This document shows positions 45,309 to 56,639 of a DNA stretch of 64,000 bases, one piece after another (within the stretch, counting starts at the first letter, position 1; each line of letters opens with the position of its first letter). The notes below the pieces were generated by a model. It had not been told where the DNA came from. It saw only the letters and a program-made list of their open reading frames with translations, and did no database searches. Both the position numbers and the translations under genes were made by a program. Source of the DNA: Macrotis lagotis (taxonomy: Eukaryota > Chordata > Mammalia > Peramelemorphia > Peramelidae); assembly GCF_037893015.1 (NCBI RefSeq), contig NC_133665.1, positions 108,187,471 through 108,251,470 of the forward strand. Direction: 5' to 3'.

Positions 45309-46600
45309 AGGCAGAGCCAAGATGGCCAACTGTTTGGAACCAGTATGGTGGAACATACCTTCACTAAGCTCTACTAAACAGATCTAGGAAATGCAACAGA
45401 CCAAATCCTGATGGGGAAGTTCAGAAGAAAAGACATAGTGAGTCATTTGTCCAGGCCAGTTTGGCTTAAGGAGACAGACAGGAAGATCTGTAAAATTGAT
45501 GACTAAGATGATATAGATCAATATAGGACTTGAGAGGCTACGAATCAGGACAAGAGGAAGTCCCAGTTCCTTATTGAAACACTATAATGGTACAAATACA
45601 AACTAGTAACCTTGTCACTGGCTACCTAGTTTTGGGTCATAGACCCAGAATGGACTTAACCTGGGACCTATGAATAGGTAGGGAGACCTTGGGCTGTATA
45701 CTGAAAAAAGAGGAAGATGTTCAGAATGTTGTAGTTCAAATTCCAGGTGCACAACAGGAATCTAGGCTATGGAGCCATAAGAAGAACATGAATTTCAGAC
45801 CAAGGGGAGCCTGCAGTTTTGTAGTTTTCTACCTGGATGAGAGACCGAATTAACCAGAACTTTTCTGTTCTGCAGACCTAGACTCAGGTCAGGAATTTAC
45901 AGAGGTCAGGCCAGGAGGGCAGTGATCAAACTTTTTCCTTAGATTAAACTAGTTTGGGAGCACTGAGAGCTTCCTGGTCCCCAGTATGTTCCTGAGATCC
46001 TGAAATAACACCATACTCCCAAGGAAACAGCAGCAATACAAACCCAGACCTTTTTTTCTAGGAGTGTCAAAGAGCAGCCCATTAATAATTTCAAATCTGA
46101 AGTCAAGAGGTAGACTGGAAGAATAAGTAAACAAAAAAGAGAATTCACTATAAAAATCTATAATGATAGAGAAGCTTTAACACACAAATTCCTAAGATGA
46201 GAATGACTTCAAAATATCTACAAGTAAAGCCTTAGGGAACAATATAGTTTGAAAAAAAATTAAAGCTATAATTCTTGGAAGCAATGAAGCAGTAGCTTAA
46301 AAGAATTTAAAATACTTTTTATAAATGAAATGATAGTGCTCAAGATTAAATTTGTAAAAGAAATGAGAGGTTTGGACAAATATATTGAAAAAAGAAATTA
46401 ACAACTTGTCATAAGAGGTACAAATTCTTGTCTAGTCAACAAACTCCATGAATATTAGAGTGTACCAAATGACCAATGGCTCCATGAAGTAACAAGAAAT
46501 GTTAAAACTAAGTCAGAGAATTGTTTACATTCAGATATGGATCGATAATCCATGTATTTCCTTAGAACCTATCATCATCAGAGATCATAAAGTAATTGCA
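45309..46600 (+). mobile_element. Old L1 5' end with degenerate leader and ORF1
   Basis: The segment starts with GGCAGAGCCAAGATGGCCAA, the same 5' start as the element at 41674, now on the + strand. The rest resembles an eroded L1 leader and ORF1 region with no open frame. The right edge is uncertain. Confidence 0.5.
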
Positions 46601-46990
46601 GTTAGACAAGGCCTGTTTTGATATGTCTTGATATTAAGAAAAGAATGGAAAGAGGGGAAGAGGAATAACTAAAGGGGAGGGAGAAAAGAGAGAAGATGAT
46701 GGCAGGGAAGGGTGTGGTTGAAGAAGGGAAAGGGGGATGGGAAAATTATCAGGGTATGACAGTAGACATCTATTTATATGAGAAGCAGGGGATGGGAAGA
46801 ATAGGTAATACTTGAACTTCACTCTCTTAAACTGTTCAAAAAAAATGGAACATGTGCATTTAGTGTAATTAAATAAAATACATTTCAATTAACAATGAAA
46901 TAGGAGGAAAAGAAGAGAAGAGAAGAGAAGGAATTTAAGGGAAGATAGATTAAGGTATATGTGGGGAAATCAGTCCTCTGTAAAACAAAC
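46600..46990. other. Purine-rich, repeat-like stretch
   Basis: G/A-rich sequence (GGAAAGAGGGGAAGAGGAAT and similar) between two L1 fragments; probably LINE-derived linker, but not assignable. AGAAG runs at 46912-46930. Confidence 0.35.
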
Positions 46991-47700
46991 TTCAAGAATG
47001 TCTAAAAATATTTATAGAATTTTTAAATAAGAGAAAATCACAAAAAAGCACACAATTTTGTTTACATCAAAAGCTTATTTTATTAGAAACAATGCATATA
47101 ATTTAAAAAGACAAATTGTTGGGGAAATGTATCAAATACTTATCATAAGTATGTAATATTCCATATAAGGAATTAGCACACATATGAATACATAAGCTCG
47201 AGTCATTCCCAAATTGATAAGTAGTTAAAGAATATAAAAAAGTTTGCAAAAGTAGAATTGCAAACTATTAAAAATTGTATGAAAGATTGTACTAAATTAT
47301 TAATAATAAGAGAAAATATGAGAAGAGATTTTACCTTATACCCCTCCCAAATTGGCAAAAAATAACAGGAATGTAAATAATCAATATTGGAAAATTGTTG
47401 GTGGTGATGTGAATTGATCTAGGCATTCTGGAAATTAATTTGCAGTTATGCAAAGAAAGGGATTAGATGTTTGATGAAGAGATCTTTCTGCCTGTGAGGT
47501 CTCACAGATACCAAAAAGATTCAAGACTTCTTTTTTATGCTAACAAAGAACTCAAAACACTCATTGTTTGGAGGATTATAAGACAAATTGTGATATATGG
47601 GATATCATTATACTGTAAGAAATAATGAATAATGAGAATTTAGATAAGCATGATTTGCCTTTATAGATATATGTGATGGTGGTTGTGGACTTGGAATCAT
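46990..47700 (+). mobile_element. L1 ORF2 C-terminal fragment
   Basis: Decayed + strand sequence follows the order of the L1 ORF2 C-terminus: a block with TCATTCCCAAATTGATAAG, then CCTCCCAAATTGGCAAAAAA, then GTTGGTGGTGATGTGAATTG and TCTAGGCATTCTGGAAATTA (the HCWW...QPLW region of L1). No open frame remains. Confidence 0.65.
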
Positions 47701-47999
47701 AGGAGTGCCAAGAAAATAAATTTGTGAAATTAAGAGAGTCGCATTGTTCAGGCTGTCTTTGAATATTGTCTTCACTACATATTGGAAAAGTTTAAATTTT
47801 TTTTCTAATGAACTTCATAACCATCAACAAGCATGGACATTTCAGTTTACCTAACTATAGTTTCTTCAACATTGATCATAGCTCTTCTCTTGAAATCACA
47901 TACAAGTTTGCTTTCTTTTTCATGTGATAATCCTTTAATATTTAAAGATAACATCTCTCTTTAGTCTGTTTCCAATGTCTAATTCCTTCAATTACAAAC

Positions 48000-48110
48000 T
48001 GTAAATAAATGACATTTATAGCCATATAGAAGTTCTTACTATGTGCTAATCACTGCTAGTTGCTGGCAATGTAAATAAAAAATTAGTCTGTGCTCTCAAG
48101 GATCTTAATA
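48000..48110 (-). mobile_element. L2 LINE 3' end
   Basis: TTACTATGTGCTAATCACTG and GTGCTCTCAAGGATCTTAAT, the antisense L2 terminus. It leads into a 117-bp tandem duplication. Confidence 0.5.
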
Positions 48111-48343
48111 GGAAATATTTACATGTTCAGGGGAGTAGTAGTCAAGGAAGAGTTTTGGTTTTGAAAATTATTGGGAAGATGAGTGGAGCCTTGGGTAAGT
48201 CAGTTGACACACTCTGGTAGTGCCTTAGGAAATATTTACATGTTCAGGGGAGTAGTAGTCAAGGAATAGCTGTGGTTTTGAAAATTATTGAGAAGATGAG
48301 TGGAGCCTTGGGTAAGTCAGTTGACATACTCTGGTAGTGCCTC
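48110..48343. repeat. Tandem duplication, 2 x 117 bp
   Basis: Copy 1 is 48110-48226 and copy 2 is 48227-48343. Both contain GGAAATATTTACATGTTCAG and GTGGAGCCTTGGGTAAGTCA. Only a handful of differences, so the event is fairly recent. Confidence 0.95.
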
Positions 48344-49087
48344 AAGCAAGAGGTAGACTGGGGGGTAGATGATGGATATTAAAGGAGGTGGTGTACTGGG
48401 ATGGTTGGATGGGATATAAAGCATGATGAGCCATACATTTTGAAGCTGTCTAACTAGTTCCAAGGATATTCAGTAGAATAGAGGGAATTGAGTAGAGGAA
48501 GATTATAAATAAATTCCCAGAATTTGGAGTTTGAAGCATATTCAAACATGAGAGGGTTTTTAGATCCATTTACAATCTTGGTGATACTTCCGATATACCC
48601 AGTTTGCTAATGTTCATCACTAATGCTACAACACTGAACTGTATAATACTGATATTGTCTGTCTACAGCACAATGTTTACTGGGACTTCTACCTCTCCTA
48701 ATGTAAGATCACCTTGAACTAGAAACTGACTCAGTATATTTAGAAAGAACTGTGAGATCATCTATTCAGTATTCTTTTTGGGGTGTGAAAGGCAGGATGA
48801 GAAAAATATAGCCAAAGATCTAGATACCATTGTAGCCTAAGATTACACTTGGATCACGTTCTTTACCTGCTGAATTTGTGTTCAGTTAAAACTCCTTGAC
48901 CTTTTTTTTTTAAATTACATTTAAAGTTTTCATTATCCTGTATTTGTGTAATTGGTTTAAAAAAAACTTCTATTAATATTTTTGTTTTTTACTTTGTCTA
49001 GATCTTCAAATAACAAATTTTTAAAAAAGAATGAAAAGGAAGAAGAGGAGAAAACATTTCAGCAGAATCATCCAGTACATCAAAAAT
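48344..49087. other. Unassigned intron
   Basis: Nothing supportable seen. Confidence 0.45.
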
Positions 49088-49235
49088 AATTTTTTTTGAA
49101 GGGGAAGACAGGTTTAAGTGAGTTGCACAAGGTCACATAGCTAGTAAGTGTTAAGTGTCTGAGTTCAGATTTGAATTCAGGTTCTCCTGACCCCAGGACT
49201 GGTGATTTAGTCACTCTGCCATCTAGCTGCACTTA
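49088..49235 (-). mobile_element. tRNA-derived SINE, older copy
   Basis: GGTTTAAGTGAGTTGCACAA, CATAGCTAGTAAGTGTTAAG and CTCTGCCATCTAGCTGCACT on the minus strand, moderately diverged. Confidence 0.85.
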
Positions 49236-49429
49236 GCAAAAAGAAATTTAACATTATATGTAATATTCCACAACTGCTTATCTTGATCTCTACGGGGTGG
49301 GGGGGAGACTTCTTATCATAGCTTTTATTTGGGACCAAATTTATTCTTTATAATTTCTAGCATTTAGTTTTGATTGTTTTGTGATTGTTCTTTTACATTG
49401 TTTTAGTCATTGCATATATTGCTTTCTTA

Positions 49430-50230
49430 ACTCTTCTTTATTTGTTTTTCAATAAAATTAAAAATAAAATTTTAAGTTTTTTTAAGTGAGCATCTGTCTT
49501 TTCTCCCTCGTACTCTCCACCATAATCACCTTTACCCCCCGCAAACAACTAAGAAAGCAAGAAAATAAAACCCTTACTATAAGCATATATAGTGAATTGA
49601 AACAATTTCTTACAGTAGTCATGTTCAAAACAATTATGTCTTAATCTGTATTCTGAGTCCATACTTCTCACCAGGAAGTGGTTAGCCTGATTCCTTGTGA
49701 GTTCTCTGAGATTATGGTTGCTTATTATATTGGTCAGAGTTTTTAAGTTTTTCAAAGTTAATCCTTTAAAAAAACATTTTTGTTTTTGAATGAACTGTTC
49801 TGGTTCTGCTAATTTCAGTATATATCAATTCTTATGAGTCCTCTCTGAAACTTTTCCTGTCAATGATATCTTATAACAAAACAGTATTCTATCACATTCA
49901 TATGTGATAATTTGTTCAGCCTTTCCTCAGATGATGGTATTCCCCCCCCCCCATTTCCAGTGCTATGCTATCATAAACAGAATTAATATAAATATTTTTG
50001 TATATAAGGAATCCATTGAGGCATAGATATAGAAGTGGTATCATTAAGTCAAAGAGCAGACATAGTTTAATAGCTTCTCAAACATAGTTTTAAATTGCTT
50101 TCCAGCCTAACCAGACCAGTTCACAGATCCACCAGCAAAGCATTAATGTTTTCCCACAACCCCTCCAGCATCTGTCATTTTCCTTTTGTGTCATCTTGAC
50201 CATCTTGAAGGGTTCATGTCTTTTCATGCT
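49430..50230 (-). mobile_element. Antisense L1 3' region
   Basis: Minus-strand L1 3' UTR and ORF2 C-terminus. 49860-50000 is antisense to the MEYY-like end (AACAGTATTCTATCACATTC). 50090-50230 is antisense to the HCWW block (GCTTTCCAGCCTAACCAGAC). Confidence 0.65.
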
Positions 50231-50792
50231 TATCTATATTCATCATACTTGTCTTTTCTTGTAGCATAGTAATATTCCATTACAGACATATTGTTTTATT
50301 GCACTTAATTTTATTACTCTTCACAGATATTACACTTTTTTATAACAAATTGAAAGTTTTTGGCAACCCTATGTTAAGCAAATCTATTAGTGCCATTTTT
50401 CCAACAGCATTTTCCAATAGTTCACATTGAGTCTGTGTCACATTTTGCTAATTATCACAGTATGTCAGATTTTTCATTATTATTTTCTCTGTTATGATGA
50501 TCTGTGATCAGTGATTAGTTGATAAAGACAGTTGATAAAGCAATGGTAGAGCTTGAGGGGACTGACTCCAATTTTTAAAAATGTTTTATTGTGAGTAAAA
50601 TAGTATAGTATTGCATGCTACAGAAAAGTTTTCTGTGAAAGGGAGAATCGATTGATATAGCAAGCTTCATTGTTTTATTTTAAGAAATTGCCATAGTCAT
50701 CCCAATTTTTAGCAACTATCACCCCAAACAGTCAGCAGTAATCAACATCAAAGCAGGATAGTCCACCAGCAAGAAAAAAACTGATTTTATCT

Positions 50793-51036
50793 GATTACAG
50801 ATTGAAGCATACTGTTTTTCATTTTTTCTTTTTTCTTTCATTCCTTTTTTTGACTCTTCTTGTTCAAAATGAATAATATGGAAATGTTTTATGTGATTTA
50901 ACATCAGTTTGTTTGCTATCACAGGGATGAGAGAGAATAGGGAGAAATAGAATTTGGAATTCAAAATTTTAAAAAAGTCCAAATGTTAAAAATTGTTTTA
51001 ATATGTAAATGGGGAAAAATAAACTATTATTTAAAA
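50793..51036 (+). mobile_element. L1 3'-end insertion inside the Tigger element
   Basis: The block (GAAGCATACTG..., AATTTGGAATTCAAAATTTT, TTGTTTTAATATGTAAATGG and an A-rich end) matches the 3' UTR of the L1 at 3201. It breaks the Tigger 3' region, which resumes near 51040 with TGCTAAGGGCTCAG. Confidence 0.7.
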
Positions 51037-51232
51037 AGTCTATTAGTTGCTAAGGGCTCAGTTGTTGGTTAACACATTTGTTTTAGCAATAAAGTATTTT
51101 AAAATTAAAGTATGAACATTGTTTTTTTTTAGATAACACTATGGTAGATTACAATATAGTGCAAACATAATTTTTCTATGCAATGGGAAGCCAAAGAATC
51201 TGTATGACTCAATTTATTGTGTTAATCATTTT

Positions 51233-51388
51233 TTTTTTTTTAGATTTTTGCTAGGCAATGGGGTTAAGTGGCTTGCCCAAGGCCTCACAGCTAGGTGATT
51301 ATTAAGTGTCTAAGGCCGGATTTGAACTTAGGTACTCCTGTCTCCAGGGCCAGTGCTCTATCCACTGCACCACCTAGCCGCCCCTATT
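51233..51388 (-). mobile_element. WSINE1/MAR1-type SINE in the Tigger element
   Basis: Minus-strand tRNA-derived SINE with the typical antisense blocks GGGGTTAAGTGGCTTGCCCA, CACAGCTAGGTGATTATTAA and CCACTGCACCACCTAGCCGC. Exact 13-bp target-site duplication TGTTAATCATTTT at 51220-51232 and 51389-51401. Confidence 0.95.
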
Positions 51389-51560
51389 TGTTAATCATTT
51401 TATTACAGTGGTCTGGAATCAAATGTGCAATATCTCCAAGGTATACATGTACATTTTTGTATCTTGGTTTGCTGAGCTCTTTCCCAGTTGAGGGGTATCT
51501 ACTTTGTTTCCAGTTATTTACTATGACAGTGTTACTATAAGTCTGTTGGTGTACATGGAG

Positions 51561-51738
51561 TTTTTTTTTTTTTTGGTTTGGTTGGGTTTTTTTTAGGTTT
51601 TTGCAAGGCAAATGGGATTAAGTGGCTTGCCCAAGGCCACACAGCTAGATCATTATTAAATGTGTGAGGCCGGATTTGAACTCAGGTACTCCTGATTCCA
51701 GGGCTGGTGCTCTATCCACTGTGCCACCTAGCCGCCCC
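51561..51738 (-). mobile_element. WSINE1/MAR1-type SINE in antisense L1
   Basis: Near-consensus minus-strand copy (GGGATTAAGTGGCTTGCCCA ... CTGTGCCACCTAGCCGCCCC) preceded by poly-T. Little decay, so fairly young. Confidence 0.95.
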
Positions 51739-52451
51739 TGGTCCATATATTTTAGATATGAATCTCTTATCAGATATTTAATACAAAGATCCCCCCCCCC
51801 AGTCAGCCATTTTCCTGCTCATCCTTGATACATTCTTTTGGTTGTGCAAAACCTTTTCAATTGTATGCAATCAAATTTATATATTTTATTTTTTATAATT
51901 GCCTTTCTCCATTATTTGGTTAATAATTGATCTCCTATCCAAGGTTATTAAAATATGTGATATGATTTTCTTCTAATCTTTTTATGGTATAAGTTTTAAT
52001 ATTTTGGTCAGACATATATTTTTATTTTTTTGTCCTTGGAATATGATATAAGATGTTAGTCTAAGCTTAATTTTACCTTGATTGCTTCACAGTTTTCTCA
52101 GCAGTTCTTATCAAATGAGGAATTAATTCCTAAGTAATTTATGTTTTATGCTTTAACCAAATACTTTGTATTAAAATTACATAATTTTAATTCTCCCCAT
52201 GCCTAGTTTTGATCTGTCTCTCTATTTTGAAACCAGTATCTAATGATTTTGATGACATGCTTTATAATATAGTTTGATGACTGTAAGTGCTATTCCCTTT
52301 TATTTTAACCTTTTTTTCATTATTGTCCTTGATATTCTAGATCTTTTTTGCTTCTCTAAATGAATTATGTACTATTTTTTTCTAGCTTTGCAAAGTATAC
52401 TTTTGGTAGTATGATTAGCACAGTGTTAACTTGTAATCAATCGATCTACCT

Positions 52452-52625
52452 CAGGTCTGTCCAACCTTACTTCTAAAAGTTTTTAATGAAACAATAGGCA
52501 GTATATTTTGATTTGCCATTTTAGTGAGAGCTCTGCAGTAGATGAGCTTCTTTTACCAAAACATTTAGTAAACCCACAGGTGGCTGCATAAAATCGCACT
52601 GTGGGTAACATTTTGGACAGCCCTG
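52452..52625. mobile_element. Short DNA transposon (hAT-like MITE)
   Basis: 174 bp bounded by inverted ends: CAGGTCTGTCCAACCTT at the left and CATTTTGGACAGCCCTG at the right (reverse complement CAGGGCTGTCCAAAATG). Flanking 8-mers ATCTACCT and ATCAATCT agree at six of eight positions, as expected of an old hAT duplication. No coding capacity. Confidence 0.65.
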
Positions 52626-52837
52626 ATCAATCTTTTGAACCTAAATGCTGTACTTTACATTTTTCCTCTTCAATATATTTTGGATGGTTCATTGTTGAGT
52701 TAATTTTGAATCATGATTTTGATATATAATGTATTCTCAGTTTTGTAATACTTGTAAATTTAATACTTTGTGATGAAAAATGTTGATGAAACTATTTAAT
52801 TGGACCAAAATAGAATCCCAGACTTATTAAGAATTAA

Positions 52838-52990
52838 AAAAAATTTAAAAATTTTGCAAGGTAATGGAATTAAGTGACTTACCCAAGGTCACATAGCTAG
52901 TAAGTATCAAATGTCTGAAGTCAAATTTGAACTCGGGTCCTCCTGATTCCAGGGCTGATGTTTTCTCCACTGCGCCACCTATTTACCCCC
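52838..52990 (-). mobile_element. tRNA-derived SINE, older copy
   Basis: Antisense SINE blocks GGAATTAAGTGACTTACCCA, CATAGCTAGTAAGTATCAAA and CTGCGCCACCTATTTACCCC, with more substitutions than the copies at 51.2-51.7 kb. Confidence 0.85.
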
Positions 52991-53429
52991 TGACTTATTT
53001 ATAATTGATATATGAGTTGTATTCAGTTGTTAAAATTCATGCTGATAAGTTATGTAAGATCATAAAATATATTTTAAAAGTTTATCATGATAGCATCATG
53101 AAATGTAAAGATTTCAACACAGAAATATGAACCTCAGTTCTGTCTCTGTCATAGATACCATTATGCTATCAGGAAGTAGGGATAATTTTATTTTCTCTTT
53201 TCCTATCTTTACATCTTTTATTTCATTCTTGTGACTTATGGCTATTGCTAATATTTTCATTGTAATCTCATAAGTCCTTTCTAATTGCAGCTTTTTATGC
53301 TATTATGGGAAGGATGGAGAAATTTTGGTGATTAATAGAAGACTAGGAGAAAACTCATGAAGGAAAATTGCCTATAAGAGGATTAGTTCTAATTCTGAAG
53401 GACAAGATGATCATGAACAATCAGGAGAG

Positions 53430-53645
53430 AACATAGTCCAGTGGAAAGAACAACCTGAATCCTGGGTTTGAATTCTACCTTTGACACACTTTCTATATGA
53501 TAGTGGGTAAATGAGTTAATGACTTTGAGCCTTAATTTCCTTTAAAATGGAACTGATAATTGCATTATCTCTCAGGGAGTTCATATAAATAAAGAACTCT
53601 CTAAACCCTAAAGCTATACAGAAATGTGTTATTAATAATAACAAT
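53430..53645 (+). mobile_element. MIR/MAR-type SINE
   Basis: CCAGTGGAAAGAACAACCTG, GAGCCTTAATTTCCTTTAAA and TATACAGAAATGTGTTATTA. Confidence 0.65.
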
Positions 53646-54879
53646 ATTGTAACTGCCTTCTATCTTTGCTTAATAAAACGAACATGTTCTTTTCTATAGC
53701 TAATATCTGTGAATTTAACTACTTGTAATCACTTAGGAAAATACTGTTAGTATATTACTTTATAAATTAACATGCTTACTTTGATACTCAGAAAATGATA
53801 ATTTTTCCCTATAGTATTATGTGAATTGTATGCAACAGTTTATTGTTTGAGAAAGTGGGTATTGCATACCTTGTAAATATTTTATTTGAAAAGTTTGTGG
53901 AATTAACATCTTGGGTAGTATTTTCTTTTTAAGTCCTTTATTGTGATTAGGTAAATGCACTGAAACTACCCTTTGAAGTATTCCCTCTTTTCTTTCTTCT
54001 CTGTCTAGATGAAGTCACTCATTTCAGATATGTTTCCCAAACTCCTCATCTATTTTCTCTTTTTGCCCAGTTGCCTTATAATATATTCAAATGAAAATTT
54101 TGCTTTTGTTTCTGAATCTGTTGATCTTCATGTAAATTGTCACCATCATGTGATTCATATATATATATATATATTTTTTTTTTCTTGGTTTATAAAGCTA
54201 CTTTCCTATCCCCCTTTACCTTTTGTGTTCCTTTCAATTGAGCTACATGCTCTTCAATATACCTGTTTCAGTAATAATATAATCTGTCTCAATGTTGTCT
54301 GTGAGGTTAAATTTGCTTACTTATGTTAGATAAGTACATTTTATTTGCCACAGTTTGTGCTTTTGTATATTGCCATCTGAGGCTCCTTTCTTTGATATTT
54401 GCCTTCTGCTGCTATTTTTCTTCCTACATTGTAGCTTATTCTATGGAATCTAGCTTGATGGTTATATGTAGGTACCTTTTTCTTTTTTCTTTGTTTTCAC
54501 ATACTTTTGATAGGATTTATCAGACTTCACATAGACCTTCTGGTTAGCAGTGAGGCTGTTCAAGTTTTTTTTTTTCCATAGCTGTACATCTGGGATGATT
54601 TGTTCTTTTTTCACAGAAATGGATTCCAAAATGTCAATGATTATAATGGTAAATTTGTAGATATAGACTTAAAGGAATTGTGACAGAGAGAGGGATAGGA
54701 AGTGAATAAGCCATAGAGGGGTTAGGATCAGGTGTTGTCAATCACCTCAGGGTCTGCAGTCCTGGGAACTGGAATTGAGTACATTTAGTCCCGGCCCTTC
54801 TGCTGATGAGATGAGATTCCTTGAGTAAAACTCATTGAGGAACAAATGACTAAGGCAATTGTGTCTGAAAAGAAAGGGG
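53646..54879. other. Unassigned intron
   Basis: The ORF at 54009-54329 is rich in leucine, phenylalanine and isoleucine and spans an (AT)n; it has no recognised domain. Possibly old LINE 3' sequence. Confidence 0.4.
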
Positions 54880-55130
54880 TCCAGCACTAGGTGAAGTGAA
54901 TAGAGGGATGGCCCTGGAGTCAGGACCATTTGAATTCAAATCTAACTTTAAACTCTGATAGCTGTGTGGTCCTAGACAAGTCACTTAACCTGTTTACCTC
55001 AGTTCTTCTTCTGTAAATATGTGCTAGAGCAGAAAAAATGAACTCTTCAGTATCTTTGCCAACAAAACTCCAAATAGAGTCATGAAGAATTGGATGCAAC
55101 TGAAATAATCAAACAGCAAAAAACAACTCT
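54880..55130 (+). mobile_element. RTE-mobilised SINE, near full length
   Basis: The tRNA-like head GTGAATAGAGGGATGGCCCT, the middle CTGTGTGGTCCTAGACAAGT, and the RTE-type tail AGTATCTTTGCCAACAAAAC, GTCATGAAGAATTGGATGCA. Confidence 0.85.
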
Positions 55131-55159
55131 TCTAAAATTCTATTCTTCTCCTTAACTTT

Positions 55160-55697
55160 TCCTTCAAGAATTTGGATGCTAGGCTATTTGGTGCACATAT
55201 ATTCTACTGTTATTATTTTGTTGTCTGGTACATTTTAGCAAGATTTAGTTTCCCTGCTTATCACTTTTAATTAGGTTTGTTTTTCCCTTTGCCTTGTCTG
55301 AGATGAAGATTGCCATGTCTTCCTGTTTTAATTAAACTGAAGAATAATTATATTATGCTTCATCCCCTTATTTTAACTCTGTGTATTTTCTTGGTTTTTT
55401 TTTTGGAGGATAACTTATTGTTGAATTCTAGTTTCTAATCTATTCTTCTATCCTCTTCTGTTTTATGAGTTCATTTCATTCAGATTCACAGTTGCAATTA
55501 TTAAATGGGTATTTTCATCCATCCCATTTTCTTACACTTATCCTTTTCATTTTTACCCTATTACCTCCTCAAGAGTTTTTTTGTTTGTTTCTGACTGCTG
55601 CCTCTCTTAAATTATCATCCCTCTAATCCTAACTCATATTCTCAATCTTTATCCCTTTTATTTATGTTAGATAAGATGACTTTTAATTGTGCTTGTG

Positions 55698-55765
<68 letters not shown>

Positions 55766-55900
55766 CATACACACATATATACTCTCTTGTAACCATGTCA
55801 GATGAGAGATGAGAATGAGGTTCAAGTGTTTCCCATTATCCTCCAGATCTTCCCAATATATAAACTCTTATGTGTACCATTTATGTGAAATAATTTTCTC
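55160..55900 (-). mobile_element. L1 endonuclease-region fragment, antisense
   Basis: Same order of blocks as 34640-35200 of the larger antisense L1: a TATTTGGTGCACATATATTC block, GCTTATCACTTTTAATTAGG, and CTTGTCTGAGATGAAGATTG. It is eroded, with no frame. A GA/GT microsatellite adjoins. Confidence 0.55.
55700..55765. repeat. (GA)n(GT)n microsatellite
   Basis: About 15 GA units followed by about 15 GT units. Confidence 0.97.
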
Positions 55901-56639
55901 CATTTTTTCTTATCCCCTTTTGCCCTTTCTTGGTACATCCCTCTTTCTCACTTTTCCAGTCTTCTTTTGAGATCATTCAAACATAATAGAATCACAAAAT
56001 AGATTCTATCTCAATAGGCTGAGGATCACACTTCTTTTCTCAATGCTAGTACAGGGTTTCCCTGAGAATTCTTTCTGCCCAGGTGTTTTCTTCCCTAATA
56101 TGCAGTCCCTTATCATCCCAGGTGCTGGAATACTCCTGATTCTGTGACTATTGTGTTGTTCTCTTGGTCAACCCCCACCCCAGTGTCCACAGTATTCTCT
56201 TCATATCTTTTTGAGCTGTTGTGGGCTGGAAAAATGAGTCATTGTGATTCTTTCTTGGCTTTCCCAATCAGAAAATTTGATCTGGTATGTTTTCTAGGCT
56301 GTTATGGAGGAGGCTGTGGAGAAACTAAGAGAAAAATGCCATATCTCATTCTGCCAACTTGATTCTGCTCCTCCCTCAGCCAGTCATTTGTTATATTTTT
56401 AAGCTATTATCCAGGAATCCAAAATCCATTCTTATAAACCAGTCATAACTAGTTTTTTCTTCCCCTTTTTAACTTTCTCTTTTTAATACTTTGTCATGGT
56501 TCTGCTTCAAGATCATCTTTCAAGGTATAATATAGATTATACTCCTTGACAGAGTATCCAAAGAAAAGTGTTTGGGGGGGGGACTCATTAGGCTTGCTGT
56601 TCCTCTTCTATGACTCTCTTATCTTCTATCTCTCTCCTG
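55901..56639. other. Unassigned intron next to an L1 piece
   Basis: May include the upstream part of the antisense L1, but I cannot place it. Confidence 0.35.

Larger units (their letters stand above)
50283..51449 (+). mobile_element. Tigger-type (TcMar) DNA transposon, internally deleted
   Basis: It begins CAGACATATTG and ends TATCTCCAAGGTATACATG, like Tigger ends, between TA dinucleotides at 50281-50282 and 51450-51451 (the expected TA duplication). 50283-50525 resembles the Tigger 5' leader (ACAAATTGAAAGTTTTTGGC, TGATCTGTGATCAGTGATTA). From about 50530 it resembles the end of the transposase gene (GTTGATAAAGCAATGGTAGA) and the 3' UTR. The bulk of the transposase is deleted. Two insertions interrupt it: an L1 3' end and a SINE. 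Without them it is about 0.75 kb. Confidence 0.8.
50231..52330 (-). mobile_element. Antisense L1 ORF2 C-terminal region, split by Tigger and SINE insertions
   Basis: A second minus-strand L1: 50231-50282, resuming exactly at 51450 after the Tigger element, then after a SINE (51561-51738) on to about 52330. Joining across the Tigger gives continuous L1 antisense sequence (AATATTCCAT-TA-CATTTTTG). That proves the order: L1 first, Tigger second. Confidence 0.7.
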
